Shown in pieces: positions 38,651-51,854 of a DNA stretch of 64,000 bases. The notes below the pieces were generated by a model, which was not told where the DNA came from, did no database searches, and saw only the letters and a program-made list of their open reading frames with translations. A program made the position numbers and the translations under genes. The stretch covers positions 11,053,684 to 11,117,683 of the forward strand of contig JAMKCF010000019.1 in assembly GCA_023634235.1 (NCBI GenBank), written 5' to 3'. Position 1 is the first letter of the stretch. Every line of letters begins with the position of its first letter. The DNA comes from Pisaster brevispinus. Its lineage: Eukaryota; Echinodermata; Asteroidea; Forcipulatida; Asteriidae.

Positions 38651-39343
38651 TCACCAATGTTGCCTGCATGGTTTACCATTAAATATTTAAGTTAAGAATT
38701 TTTGTTTAATGAACCTCAAGGGGTTCTTCGTTTGGGAATCCAAAGGCCTTTAAAATGATTTTGTAGCAACTCATAGTTGGCTAAACTTTCGGCAATTCCT
38801 GAATGTTGTTTTTGATATATGAACTGGATGATTCAGTAAAAAAAGCATTGCAATTTTATTTAAGGAAATTCAGTTTCAGAAAATAACGTTTTTGTGAAAC
38901 ATATAAAACTGAATTTTTAGTTCAAAATTGTACACATATGTATTTGACACTTCTAAATGAAGAAACTCAACAACATGTCATTCTTTACTTCAATAGTTGC
39001 TCTGTTTTATTTCACAATATTACAAAATTATTAACACAAATAGAGAAAAACAAATGTCACCAAGTCCATCTTCAATCTTATGGCTTTATAAAATAAACAA
39101 TACTTACAGCAATTTGCCGATATACACATATAACTGTCCATATGGAATCTCTTCAACCTGGGGACATATCCGTTTACTTCACATTTTTACACTGTTTCAG
39201 CCTGTTCTTTTTGGAAGCACAAATTTCACTGGGTTACTGACAGACATTTGCATATTATGAAAAGAAGAACAAAATTACGTGAAACTTTTAAATGGTACTC
39301 AACGGAAGATTGGAATTAGTTGGTCAGGCCAAGGCAAACAAAA

Positions 39344-39560
39344 TACCCCCCCCCAAAAAAAAAAAATTAATAATAATAATAATTATAATAAATAAATAAA
39401 TAAAATACAATAAAAATAAAGAAATAACTGAATCAAGAAAAAATTTAAAACAAACAAATACAAAAAACCAATTGAAAATAAAATAAAATAAAATGATAAT
39501 TAAATAAATGATTTTTGTAATTAATATCTTAAAATAAATATAAATAAAATAAAATAGAAA
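39344..39560. repeat. AT-rich low-complexity block
   Basis: Dense aataaataaataaaa-type sequence after a c8a11 run. Phe/Ile/Tyr-rich minus-strand frames here are artefacts. Confidence 0.85.
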
Positions 39561-40531
39561 TAAATTTAAAACTCTGCACATTGACCTCGCTCAACCAACT
39601 TTTGAAAGCTGATGATCAAAAGCCTGATTCTGCCTAGCAATATTTGTTAGCTTAGCAGTTGCATGTTTTTACAATGTACTTTTGTTAACTGAATTTACAT
39701 ACACGTTATGGACCAAACATGATATGAAAATCACTTACGTATATTCATTACCTGCAAATTGATGATTTTAACATTTACATACTATGTCACACATAAGTTC
39801 CATTTTGTTCAAGTTTCATTTTATTTATATCAAAATTTGTTCATAAAAGTTGTCAGCTTTTTCTCTCTCTATGTCATTGCAAGTATTTCAATTTTTCTTA
39901 GATATATGAATGTACTTAAAATCCAGTAAAATATTGAATTGTTTAAAGATGGCCAACATATACACCAAGGCTAGTGATTTTGATTTGAATAAATAAATAT
40001 CACAACAAAAATTTTTGAGCTTTTTTAAATCTTTGTGACAGCTCAAACAATTTGTATTTTTGTCATTACTAAACAAACTTTTATTTTCTCCATTCACTTA
40101 ATTGTTGGATCAAAACTAATTGTATGCTTTTAGTCATGAAAACAGACTTCAACAAAATAAATTGATCATATAAGAAAGGGATCTGAACAAATAACAGACC
40201 ACAAGGATTGCATTAGGTAAACAACTTTCAGGAGGACCAAGCTTGGAAAAAGTATACTTTAAGAATAGTCTCTGATTTTGAAACAAACTGCATTAAAAAG
40301 TGGAAAAAATAACTTCAATTAACAGATTTTAACGTAAAGGCAATTATGGTTCACCGAACATTTAACAACTTTTGAGACTACATAGATTTAGAGTCTGCCA
40401 AATATTTGTTTTAAATAATTGTATTTCTTAACTTACTCTATTTGGCAAAATTCTTTAGAGAAGTAAAATAAAAACTCCACAACCCGGTTCAACACTAGGC
40501 AGCACTTCCTACACTTCTCAGGTTAACAGAA
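39561..40531. other. Gene-free AT-rich stretch
   Basis: No exon, RNA gene or repeat recognised. Confidence 0.45.
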
Positions 40532-40784
40532 GCCCTTTTCACACTGTACAGATACAACTCCTAGAATACAAAACCCCAGGAAACTCCTGGGGAATCTTAA
40601 CCCCACTGCCATCCTATGTTTGTTCATACTTGATACAAAATGAGCATTTTGTATTCTAACCCTGGGGTTATAATCCTACTCCCAGGTAGCCGGGAGTTTG
40701 CCAGGGTTGGCAATTCAAGTATGAAACTTCAACCAGATTTTCCTGTGAATTTCCCAGGAAAGTTGTTTATAGTGTAAAAGGGAC
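40532..40784. mobile_element. MITE, ccccaggaa/ttcctgggg family
   Basis: gcccttttcacactgt on the left and tatagtgtaaaagggac on the right form the clearest inverted ends of this family. The interior has aaccccaggaaactcctggg and gggagtttgccagggttg. Confidence 0.75.
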
Positions 40785-41200
40785 TAAAAAAACATTCTTT
40801 TGATCTTGCTCAAGAATGTTTACAACCCTCTGTTAACAGTCAGGTTAACAAATTGGAATTTAGTAACACTCCTCTATTAATCATTGATTGGAAAATTCCT
40901 AAGTTTACACATCGGCCTTTTCTTGTAATATTTCCAGTAAGTACTTAATATGGTTTTAACAATAAATTATAATGGGAATACAATATACATTTAACTTTAA
41001 ATATGTTACACAAGGGAAGAACTAGTTAGTACGTATGCATTATGGCGGACATTTAGGAAAACATGGAAATGCGCTTTTTTTTTCCTTATAGTGTCTTCAT
41101 TCGATTGGTCGAATGTTATTGACTTCTCAATGCCAAAGCCCAAGTGGATTAATTAACCACATGTTTTGCTTTTTGTGTAATTCTTTATGATATATGTGAA

Positions 41201-41232
41201 TTTATTTACTGTATCTACAGCAGCCATTTATT
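41201..41232 (-). promoter_or_regulatory. Candidate RHOU polyadenylation signals
   Basis: Two AATAAA hexamers read on the minus strand, at 41201-41206 and 41227-41232, about 290-320 bases after the RHOU stop. A 3' UTR of that size is plausible. Hexamers are frequent by chance in AT-rich DNA and there is no transcript evidence. Confidence 0.35.
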
Positions 41233-41520
41233 GTAGGTAATCTAACAGTCACATGATGCAGTCTCGAAGCTTAGTCAAGAATAACTTTTCTGCTGACAGT
41301 AGATGAGAACTCGCCTCCAAGCATCTGGCATTACAACAAACGCCACTCTGCCATGATGGTATTTAGGTTTATCGGAATCTGCTCTCCCGTCCATGATCCA
41401 CAGTTTAGTTCATGGTGTCATGTGAACACAAATAGCTGAATATTGATGGCACGATTCCACAAGAATACGGAAAGACACAGAGGGGGATGTGCGAAGTGCA
41501 GGATATTAACGTTAAGAAAG

Positions 41521-42015
41521 TCAAACGATGCAACAAAGCTTCTTCCAGATTGAAGATTTAGGTTTGGCCGGCAATGGCTTATCGTTCTTGACTTTTGATG
41601 GCTTACTTTTGGGTTTCTTGGATTTGGAGCTGTTTCTACTCTTGCCTTTAGGGGGCCCAGTAAACTGGAGCGCAGTTAAGATAACTGTGTCAAAAACGTC
41701 CTTCAAGTTATGTTGTGTTAACGCTGAACATTCAACATAGCTGACAGCGTTGATACGCTCCGCACGGTAAATGGCCTCCTCTTCCGTTATTGGCCTCTCA
41801 TGATACTTAGCAAGATCAATCAAGACATTGACGTCAGTCCGTAAGTCACACTGAGTGCCTACTAGGATTATAGGAGTCTTGGGGTTGTGTCTTCGTACCT
41901 CCGGCAACCACTTCTCTAGTGTGTTATGAAACGAAGTTGGTGAGACTACGCTGAAGCACAGCAGGAAGACATCTGTCTGTGGGTAGCAGAGCGGCCGCAA
42001 GGAATCAAAATCATC
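41521..42015 (-). CDS. RHOU: RHOU coding exon 3, with stop
   Basis: This exon encodes residues 135-298 and the TGA at 41521-41523. It covers switch II, the LLCFSVVSP strand, G4 TQCD, the Rho insert region, G5 ECSAL, the basic tail and CCIV. The acceptor cctttccag| fixes the exon edge at 42015. The frame is open a further 60 bases upstream, but that translation does not fit the family and lies in the intron. Confidence 0.95.
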   Translation of the reverse strand, partial: DDFDSLRPLCYPQTDVFLLCFSVVSPTSFHNTLEKWLPEVRRHNPKTPIILVGTQCDLRTDVNVLIDLAKYHERPITEEEAIYRAERINAVSYVECSALTQHNLKDVFDTVILTALQFTGPPKGKSRNSSKSKKPKSKPSKVKNDKPLPAKPKSSIWKKLCCIV

Positions 42016-45000
42016 CTGGAAAGGGAGAACAAAACAAAAGATAGCCATCTTTAGTAAAGGCAAACAAGGTTTCAAACAGCAAAACTTCTACACCCTTGTT
42101 TACAACTTTCCCCTAACTATTGCTCAGATCAGGAGTTGATTACTGTGACGCCCAGTGGGCTGCAACTGCAAGAAGGACTTAATATTAGAGCCAGTTTTGG
42201 CAAGGATCCAGGCGATGCAGCCAGGAGTGAATTTGTAAGCTCCAAAGTGTAACCATGACTGTTGACGTGACAATCTCACCGTTTAATCATTTTCATCGTA
42301 ATCAGGATGTTGTCTCATACTAAGTGTTTCATTTAGATGAATTATTGAGGGGGTATTCTAAACGACAGTAACATAAATTACAATGAGTTTCTTCAGATTC
42401 CTCATTTGCAGAAAAAGACGGGGAACAAGAGATTGTTTAAATCCAGTTTATAAAGTGCTAATATTGCACACTTAAACTTGGAAATAAAAATGGCAATATT
42501 GTTGACAGAATCAGCCAAGAGAAATCGCATGGCCAGTATTCCCTTCTATATTGTTCCTCAATGCTCATTGGAGTTTCGAGGTGGAATGTTTTGCAAGAAT
42601 ACAACGACCTTTCCCTGAGGTCAACTGTCTGGGTAACTCATTAGAGAAAGCCACAACTGTCCATGGTCCACTCTGCAGAACAAACACATGTTTTCTCACT
42701 ATACAATTACAGTGCTGACACCACAGGGCAACAAACTTCCCCAGGGAGAGAGGCTGTGCAACCTCCATCCCTAGATGGCATCAAGGCCTGGTCCACTATC
42801 AGTACACTGATGTGAAGATCAGAATCTCATCATAGTAAGATATGAATTCTATGCAACAGTACACAGAACAAATATTGTAAAGTCGTAAAATACACGATAT
42901 TTGTTGATTAACCAAGATATTGAGAAATGCTTTTCTCTATATGGTATCAGCAACGCTGTCACAACTCATGGTCTGTTTACAATTAAGGACTCTATAATAA
43001 ATTATTGTTTGATGTCTGCTTCTAATGTACACTGTTATTTCTCCAGGTCACTTTGATAACACTAAGGTCATTTGATGTACAAACTTGTTTAATTTTTTTG
43101 CTCAGCTACCGACAACAACAATTTTCAGACACACCCTAGAAAAACCCACCAGTCCAGTATTATTGATTTTGTACAATGATCCATGGATGTGATACATGGA
43201 TGCACATAATATGCAAAACACCCAAGGAATACCAAAGAAATCCTGTGGATTTTAACTGATTACAGTTGACTCTCGTTATAACCAGATCGCTGGGACTGGC
43301 CAAATGACCTCTTTATAACAGGAACGTTGTTATAAGAGGAAAGCAAAACAAAGAAACAAAAGCAGAAATGAGACTGGGGCTTCAGAATGTACTCTTTTTA
43401 ACAAGGTTTAGAGACATTTCAATCAAACCATGATAGCAATAAATGAATTAATGTGAAGGTGTACAACAACAAAACTTATCAAATTGGCTGTGATGATTTT
43501 CACTCATTTCTTTACTTTAGGAGGAAGCTTTTCATCAGAATCCTCCGCTCGGAGTAAAACCTCCAGTGGGCACCCCCACCCTACCTCAACGCCACCCCCC
43601 CCCCCTTCCTCCCTGAGGTCTCTGTCCTGTCTCTATAGTGTTCCACCATGATCTGATCAAGGCGATGCTTTCACCTCATATCTATTGATCGACACCAAAC
43701 GACTCTGGCCAAACTCTGGACATTGATTGAAAACTGGTCAACAATAACTTCACAAGGAACCCTCTACAGTGACAAGCAGTGTTAAGCAGTTGCCATTGTA
43801 GGACGCTGTTAATGCCCAGCGTTGGGTATTGTCAACTAGACAGGCTAGGCTACCATTTTGCCTCTGGCAATTTGCAGTGTCTTTTCGGGGTGTTTTATTT
43901 GAAGCCTGCCGAAAGTGAAAGGGCTGTACTAAGGCAGAATGCATGGAGATCACTAATACTGGGGTTGCCAATGGCTCTGAAAGCATCCCCACTCCGACCT
44001 CATTCCTATGCTATGTACATTGACACTATGCAGCATGATTAATCAAATTGGTTGCTTTCATCCTTCCTTTTGTGCACCTCTTTAATTCTGTAGTTTTAAA
44101 TATTGTATCTTACTTTTTGTACAGTGCATCGATGCTGATGCTTTATGCACAATATCAATCTTTATCAACAATAATACTAACTGTTATTATTATTGTATTA
44201 TTAAAATATCGCCGTCTTGTTTGTACACACACTGTAGTTGAGGCTGTAGTTCAGAAAGTATACAAATGTCAGAGACTCACACTCAGTCCAAAGTTCAACC
44301 CACACCCCCGTCCCATCTATGCAGTGCTTACAATCTAGCACTGGTGATACATATCTTTCAATTAGCCGAAAGGTTTAAGTGGTGGAGATTTGTGTCATGG
44401 GAAAATTACAATCCCAGATAAACTGCTTTATTTTTATCAATGGATTCAACAATTGTTGCATTTGGTTCCATTACCCTTTGTCAAGTTATTTGTAAATAAT
44501 CAGCAGGGAATACAGTTCTAATACAACAAGGTCAAAGTTCATATTGTGAGGTCACAGACAAAGAACATTTGTTTTCAACTAATTCCGCAGATACATGTAG
44601 ACAAAGTGATTACGATTTGATCCTTATTATCGCTTCAATTGTCGGATTAAGAAAGGGATCACTGGTATTATCGGTTTGTAATGCCCCGTGCTATCATTCT
44701 GGGGTAAGGGTGAACACGACAAAAATAAATCGGAGAAAAGTCATTGGATTTTGACTTGAATGTGATTATGCGTGACGAGTTCAACATAGTCTGGAGCCTG
44801 GCATCCTATTTTCTGCAGTCCACAGATTCTCAAGGCTAATCAGGTTTACATTTGGCAGCCCTGTCGCCACCGGAAGAATTTATTTAATAAAAGGGAAACC
44901 TTGACTTTTAAAGAAAGAAGGAAATTTATATTGAAGGTATGACTTACTTGACCAGCTGTATCGCATATTTGTATTTTGATGGGATTCCTGTCTACTCTCA

Positions 45001-48000
45001 CCACAACTAGAAATGAAAGAAGAAATGTACAACAGTAATAAATAAATGTATAATATTTATGGCTGGATTCACAAAATGCCAATGGCAACTGTAATACAGA
45101 TTCATCTATGTAAATTATTGAACATCCAAATATCGTACAGTAGTGTAGAGTTTCTGTGCACTATGCTTCACTGCATTTGCAGTTGAATAAAAATTCCAAC
45201 AGCCATCACAGGCCTGTTGTACTTTGTTCTTAAGGGCAAGGCAATCTGACCTACTGTAAAGGGCACCTCAAATGAAGGAAATTCAAACTTGTATCGGAAC
45301 ATCTCAAGGGGCACCAAGGCAGTAACCAGGGCCATTGAGGCAATTGCCTCCTTTGCCCTCGATGAAGTATTGGGCCTGATACTTTCAAAATACAGTACTC
45401 GTAAAAAACAAACAAAACAGACAGAAAATAAAAACATTGGATTTCCAAACATAACGCGCAATGTGAATTATTCAATCAATCTGAAACATGATTTTATTCT
45501 TGTTAGGCTTCTACCTGCCAGTACATTAGTAATCGCTAGACTAATCAATATATTAACCATACATAACAACTACAAGGCTGTGCTCGATTGCATTTCAATT
45601 GACAACAATATCTGAGGGGCCCCCCAATGGGTACACATAAAATAACAAACATTATTGTACGTAATCATAACAACCAACCCTAAAATGTACATGATTTTTT
45701 TATAAACAGAAATGCAGCTTTTACAACTCTTAAATAACCAGATGAAAAGATCTGCAGTGTTGTGTGAAACAAAATTTTACCGTTGAGTTACAATTTATGG
45801 TATTGGTATTTTTTTATATCACCAATTCACATAACCTCGATGCTTGTGTCATTTCTCATGTGTTGTACAAGTACTGTACTTTGGCAATTTATCTGGTAAA
45901 CCATTTATCAACAGCAGCTGTGAAATAAAGATTCCAGCAAATTTTCATGATTGAAATTGGTGTGCATTAAAATAGCAGGCATATCTTTGATTGGTGTACT
46001 GTGTACGTGCCTGCAGCTAGTGACTGCTATACAACAATATGGCTTCAAAACATTAGGCTATGGCTAGTCAAAAGGGTTCCTGTACGGAAGCCTTAAATGA
46101 CCACCCTTGTTTCTGAGTTACTGAGGTAATTTAAGATGTTAGAAGATCAGGATTACATCTTTCCCTGATGATTATTCCATCCTTTTTTAATAACTCAGAA
46201 ACACCGATGGCCACTTTAAGCTTCTGCACTACTCCTGGGTCAACTCACTACTAGAGTTTTTCGTCTTGTTTGGTTAATGATAGCATGGTAATATACAACC
46301 AAAAGCTCTACTCTCATACACAAGCTTGAACCATTAATGTCTACAGGCCAGCAATGTGACTCCTGGGTCCAACTATGTGTAAAAACTACAAGGTGTAGGA
46401 TTCACATTGGAGAAGCGAATCAGCTAATGGTGAAAGGTGTCAGAGCTTGAGGACATTATGCCCACGAACTTTGCAGCTAATAAATTACACTCTTTTATCC
46501 AAGTGCTCAAGGTGGGGAGTTTGGCAAAGAGAGCCAGGCATGAAAAGCATGGACGCAGACACAGTGGAAATGGTATTGTGATAGTTAAAAGTGTTGTAAC
46601 AAATAATCTAATTGCTGACATAAGTGTCAGGGATAATAAAAATGTTAATGCAGACTTGTTATATCCACTGACCAGCCTTTTTAGTGCAATGTGTAATCCT
46701 TTTTTCCCCAATACCCTAGAGTGGATGTGCTCAGGGCTGCTGAGCACTTTGCAGAACTTTCTGCTCAATGAAGCTGGTGCAATAAACTCCCAGTAGAGAG
46801 AGGCTCAGAATAAAAATTACATTTTTGAAAATTGTTTCAAGAATGTAAAATTTTGAACATGGTGCTGTCTGTTTTAGATCACATCACTTCCTGATTTCCA
46901 CAACCCTACCCTTTTTCCAAGAACTTTTGACATTTTAACAACAAATGTTGGTAAGCTAGTAACCACAGCTTGACCAGCAGATGTGGTTTACTTGATTTTC
47001 TGTCTTGTAACTGACTTCAAACATCTTCAAAATGACTCAAGCTCAAAGTCAACAAGGTCAGAACAAAAAACTTTTGTTAAACCGTGGTCAGACCACACTG
47101 ATGATTAAACTCAGTGGCTTGTGATGGGATCTCCTCCCTATACCATCACCATGTAGTGACTCACTGCTAGTTAGAGTTTCTACTGGGATGAGTTTTCATA
47201 ACAATTTCTACCTCCCAGATTAGGGCTTCAAAACACCAGAAGCACTGCCCACATCAAACAACTTGCCTCCCTATTCAAACCATTGTGCTTACTGTCCCTA
47301 AATTAGCTGCGTACAATGCAAAGCTTATGCAATGTGAACAATTGACCATGGGTTTAGGGGCTACACAGAACAGACCTTGGTTAGCTCAAGTGACTTGAAT
47401 GAAGATGAAAGAGTTGAGTGAAGATCTGAAGAGGTCATTCACACCAGAATAGGAACAGGACGTGGTTAGTTCACATCAAATTAACTGATCAAGAGGTTGA
47501 AGATCTTACAAATACAAGGATACGTTTTAATATTACTGGTGAGTGGTACTGTAGGGAATGTGGTTTAACGTTCCCACCATTGTCAGACATTCTTGACAAA
47601 TGACAGTTCAATTTTATTCAAAAAATCTATAAACCCTAAAAAAGTATTGGTCCAATTTAAGTTAATGATATTTTGGGGTTAGTTTTTAAAAGTACCACTT
47701 TCAAGAATTCACAGTTGCAAGTTCAAGACACTGCTGCTGATACTAAACAAGTAAATTTGGTTTTATCTGAATTCAAACTCAAATTGTATGAGATCAAATA
47801 GTTTTGAAAAAGTTAACAATAAAATATTAAATTATCCGAATTTAAAGCTATTAAACCCAACATCAATGGTAATGTGAAAACTTGTTAAACTTTGTGAAAA
47901 GTTAAAACAAAACAAACGTGTGGTTATAAATAAACGTTTGTATCAATAAAATAAAACAAATTAACTTTTCAATAATTGTTTATAACAAAATCTGACAAAC

Positions 48001-48343
48001 CTGAATAATTATCGAATGCTGTTGGCACATATTGCAATGGGTATCCATTTGTTGTGTAGCTCACGACGAGACTAGTCTTCCCTACTGCACCGTCACCTAT
48101 TAGCACACATTTCACTTTGGTTTCAATGTCCTCTTCATTAGCAGATTCAGTTCTGGAGATATTGGATGTAGTGGTCGGTGCCCTGGACCGGGATGACACC
48201 ACCCCGACCGGCACGGCTGGCTGGTGGTGGTGGTCGGTGGCCGTTTGTGCTTGAGGCGGCATTGCACTGGATGTTGTGGTCGGACTGTACGGGTGATATG
48301 ACTCCAGATCGCGATATTCCTTGGTAAACCCGGCGAGAACCAT
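41521..48343 (-). CDS. RHOU: RhoU/Wrch-type atypical Rho GTPase, complete three-exon gene
   Basis: Joined exons 48001-48343, 44948-45006 and 41521-42015 encode 298 aa. Visible features: a Pro/His-rich N-terminal extension (residues 1-75), P-loop GDGAVGKT (83-90), switch [11 protein letters not shown] (105-114), DTAGQ (130-134), G4 TQCD (188-191), G5 ECSAL (229-233), a Lys/Ser/Pro-rich basic tail (257-293) and C-terminal CCIV. In the known family, RhoU and RhoV are fast-cycling, largely constitutively active GTPases acting on adhesion, polarity and Cdc42/PAK-type signalling; they reach membranes by palmitoylation of a CCxV tail rather than prenylation, and the N-terminus binds SH3 adaptors. 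The TQxD form of G4 and the CCxV end favour RhoU/RhoV over Cdc42 or Rac. The start is the first ATG after an in-frame stop at 48440-48442. Vertebrate RhoU and RhoV are duplicates, so this single copy may be the pre-duplication orthologue of both. Confidence 0.95.
42016..44947 (-). other. RHOU intron 2
   Basis: GT-AG intron with no credible exon inside. It contains a pogo/Tigger-like terminal sequence at 43263 and C-runs near 43590-43610. Open frames around 43.75-44.34 kb resemble no family I know. Confidence 0.75.
43263..43345 (+). repeat. Single terminus resembling pogo/Tigger-type element
   Basis: TA followed by CAGTTGACTCTCGTTATAAC, then ctttataacaggaacgttgt. CAGTTGA-type ends next to TA with 'gttataac' motifs are typical of pogo/jerky elements. 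No matching right end was seen within the intron. Confidence 0.35.
44948..45006 (-). CDS. RHOU: RHOU coding exon 2
   Basis: This 59-base exon encodes residues 115-134 and ends exactly on the DTAGQ switch II motif. The acceptor is ...ttctag| and the donor CAA|gtaagtc. It joins exon 1 in phase 1 and exon 3 in phase 0. It is found only by splicing logic and by homology to the interswitch strand of Rho proteins ([11 protein letters not shown]). Confidence 0.93.
45007..48000 (-). other. RHOU intron 1
   Basis: GT-AG intron of about 3 kb containing a small foldback repeat near 46.1 kb. Overlapping sense and antisense frames at 46.42-46.80 kb (about 115 aa each) show no domain and no splice logic. 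Confidence 0.75.
46087..46226. mobile_element. Small foldback MITE in RHOU intron 1
   Basis: gaagccttaaatgacc...tgtttctgagttactga at 46087-46125 is the imperfect inverse of the sequence at 46187-46226 (taactcagaaacaccgatgg, then ccactttaagcttc). Spacer is about 60 bases. Confidence 0.6.
48001..48343 (-). CDS. RHOU: RHOU coding exon 1
   Basis: This exon encodes residues 1-114 plus the first base of codon 115: the N-terminal extension, the P-loop and switch I through FDNYS. The donor reads CAG|gtttgt just below 48001. The frame stays open upstream to 48409 but offers only a GTG there, so the ATG at 48341-48343 is taken as the start. Pro residues and an HHHQP cluster lie in the extension. Confidence 0.93.
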
Positions 48344-51283
48344 TTGCAAATCAGGATAAAGAAACCGATTCACCGAAGAGTTGTATCCAAGTTCCACAAA
48401 GATGATCACATTGGTAAATATAAACAGCCGGCCTCTATTTTAGAAACGATGAAGGAACATATGAAGATGTGCCTTCCAAACAGTCAACTGCCTTGAAAGT
48501 TTAACAACTTTCTCTCCATATAAAACTTGGAACCATCTTTTAAAATCAGCTTGAATGTAGTATCCAGAATTGTTCTGTTGAAATATTTCCACAAGAATGT
48601 AAAAAAGGAAAGTATTTCCTGAAATGTATACTATGTTTGAGCAGATGGATTGCTCACATCGGACGTTTCACAGCATCACCCACGCGAGCCTTCGAAAGAA
48701 GTGCGTACAATTTTCAAAAACAGCCGTGTGTACGTGTTGTGCATGTGGGGGGTGGATGATGAAAAAGTGTGTGGGGGTTGTGTGTGTGATGTGTGCATCA
48801 TCAATATGCATGATATGGAATCCACATCGCTGACACACCAGTGACGTGAAGCACACTGTATACGTCATCGATCGGCCGTCGTGTTAACAGTGTGTATGTC
48901 ACCGCATTATGCTAATGAGAACCAGCACTGTATTTTGTATGCACTCGACATTAAGTGTTGGGATGATCCATTTCATTGTAGGTAGTCACCAGGTAAAGCG
49001 GTTGTGAAAATGAAGAGACATAGCGCCATCTAGTGTCCAGTGGCAACAAGTTGGTTTATTAACGATGATGAAGCTGGACGCCTTATTTGTTTCACAATCA
49101 TTTCGAGATTTTGAAACAGTTGAAGGAAAGCAAATCAGAATGCTGTCTTATTATACCATCTACCTCCATGACTATACCAATGTGTCACATGTTGTGGTTG
49201 ACAAAATAAACCGTTATTTATCGATCTAGATTTCGTTTGCTGAAGATTTCATTCAACAACCTAAGGGGGTCATGAGTCACCACCCCTACCTATTCCACAC
49301 AACGAACATCCGCATTTGAAGACGACTACCGGATATACCTCCAGAGTAGATGGACAACTCTTGCCTTCACTAATGCCTCGAGGGCAAGACTACTTTTAAT
49401 CGCAGAGACAATGTTATGAGATTACTCAGGACCGCCTCTTTACTTTTGATCAGCTACAGCGATCGAAACTAGGCCTAGTCGAATACTTTTATCTGTGTGG
49501 GACGAGTGTAGTCTTGAAATAACAAGCATTATTTCAAACTTTCTCCATTGCGTTTTGTATGTTGGTCTGTAATTACTGAGGCATTAAGCCCTGCTATTAA
49601 TCGGATTTATTGTTTATCAGTGTTTAGCAAGTGGCGTAACCAAGGGGAGGGGTCTCAGAACCCCCCCCCCCCCAATACACAAAACAAAAAGTTCATGGAA
49701 TTTAGGATGTGTTTGGTTTTTTTATTCAAACATCTTTTGTGCATGATATGTAAACTAGACTGTTTGGAAAATGTACATAATGTATGGTTTGGTCAACAGT
49801 ACAGTTTTATCAACTACAATTATTTGTGTAGGTTGATGTCTTGCACTTCTTTCAAATGTTTTTTTTCTTGGTGAAGTATAACGCCTCCCAAATCTACAAA
49901 ACTTTGTTTTCCATCAGCCCCGATGAACACCCTCCCACCTTGAAATAATATACTAGTAAGGACACTTGGCCAACGAACACAGGAAATATCGTGAATCAGT
50001 TTTGGAGTCTCCTGTACTTGTATCTCGATCTTTCTATATGGTCCTCCTGACTACAACACTGGGAGCAATTAATTAGTTATGCTAGACATTGATGGCGGCT
50101 GTAAGAAGAAATTTCATCAATTATAATCTTATAGGTTTGTTGTAATAAAAACACGCAAATATTTACTATTAGGCCTACCCTTTATGTAAATATTTTAATA
50201 CTAAAAAAGCAGATATACATACATTACAAAACTCGTTCTTTTACAACAGCATCGCAAAAAAAACCACTGGAATAAATGATAACACAACATCAAGTGCATT
50301 GGAGCAGAGGGTGACAACATGGTTAGGATATAGACCTACATGATGTTTTCCAAAAAAAACCTAAAAAACTAAGAAATCTGTAGGAATTGTCTATGAACTC
50401 CTCAAAAGTACATAGTTCTTCCCAAAATAATGTTGATTTGGCAGTAACATGTGCACAGGTATAAACGGTTTGATTGATTCCAAACGGTCCAGTACTGGAA
50501 GCAGATTAGGTGATTTCCGCTTTCACATGGAAGCTAAAAGAGGCCCTAAATAGGAAGCTTTCTATAAAGATTACCACGAGGATTATATCCAGGGATCGAT
50601 GGGTGCTTAATCGCATCCTACAAGAGAAGAACTGGAGAATAAAGAGATTATCCCAAGGTAAGATCTAAGCCTCCATTGTGCGCACCACTTTACCCCGTCT
50701 TGTCAAAACTTGCTTCGTCTTGGCAAACTTCAAAGTATACAGAATTTTAAAGGATTAAACTGAGAGGGTGGTCCGGGTTTCTTTAGTTGTATATTTGCCA
50801 GGACATTATGGAAAACGAAAAACAAGTTTCTGTAAATAAATACAACGGGGCATAAAAACCACGACATTCATCATAGATGTTATTACTCTCGACGTTGTGT
50901 TTTATAATTATAGGCCTACACTCTGTTTGGATTTGAGACAAAATCGCCTGTTGTAAAAAGTTAACCTATTAAGTTGTAATTATCAATTTAAACCAATACA
51001 GAAAATGAAGGATGCAAACAAATCATACATCAACTGTCACGAACATCTAGATTTGGAATTATAATAAAGTCACATTTTTATGATCCAAGGTTCAAAATTC
51101 ATGAGACAATCGAAAGATTGTTTTAAAAAACAGTGCATTTCAACAATGCTTGGAACGACAAAAAAATCTTAAGGTACGGGAGAAACCATCAAAAAATACA
51201 GGTCATGCATCATCTCACTCTAGAAATGTACTTCGTGTAAATTAAAACCATGACAAATACTAATGAGATATTTACATGATTTT
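48344..51283. other. Upstream region of RHOU and proximal spacer
   Basis: The 5' UTR and promoter of RHOU must lie here. Visible are GT-rich low-complexity DNA at 48.73-48.80 kb and CRE-like TGACGTGA (48842) and ACGTCA (48863). No TATA box can be chosen with confidence and no further exon is recognised. Confidence 0.45.
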
Positions 51284-51854
51284 ATATATATCCAATGAAA
51301 TCGTCTTCTATCACAATTCACAGTGCTCGATACATCTCTGTAGAGCTATAACATGTAATAAATTCAGAATATGAGTTAAACAAACTCTGGCATATCTCTC
51401 TTCTGGACAGACTGTTTCGTACCATAAGGCACTCATCAGCAGAATGACGAAAATAGAATACAAGTAGCATCTTACCTTATTTCGAATTATAAAGCGCGCG
51501 CAAGCGTGACGCGTGCTACGCCATTGAAGTTAGTACGCGTTTACGTCACTGAAGTAAGAACGCATCTGTCTCGATGCCGGCACTTTGAGACGATTTCGCT
51601 TTTCTTATTCAGCGTACCTAGGTCTGGCCTACAAATGATTATGTACTTCTCTGATTTTGTAGGCCAGACCTAGAAGGCCAGTCAGATTTTGTAGGCCAGA
51701 CCTAGAAGGCCAGTCTGATTTTGTAGGCCAGTCTGTCCAGAAGAGAGATATGCCAGAGTTTGTTTAACTCATATTCTGAATTTATTACATGTTATAGCTC
51801 TACAGAGATGTATCGAGCACTGTGAATTGTGATAGAAGACGATTTCATTGGATA

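Noticed and set aside
42016..42075. Upstream extension of RHOU exon 3 (20 extra codons)
   Set aside because: A clear acceptor (cctttccag) at 42016-42024 and exact phase match with exon 2 show this part is intron.
43750..44338. Frames with RRQNAW... and a hydrophobic run in RHOU intron 2
   Set aside because: Considered as a LINE end because ATT-rich DNA follows, but no reverse-transcriptase signature is present.
46424..46796. Overlapping 119-codon plus and 114-codon minus frames in RHOU intron 1
   Set aside because: No domain, no splice logic, and located in an intron of a well-defined gene.
51653..51735. CRISPR-like direct repeats
   Set aside because: Units are contiguous at a 32-base period without unique spacers, in an animal genome; it is a tandem repeat within a foldback element.
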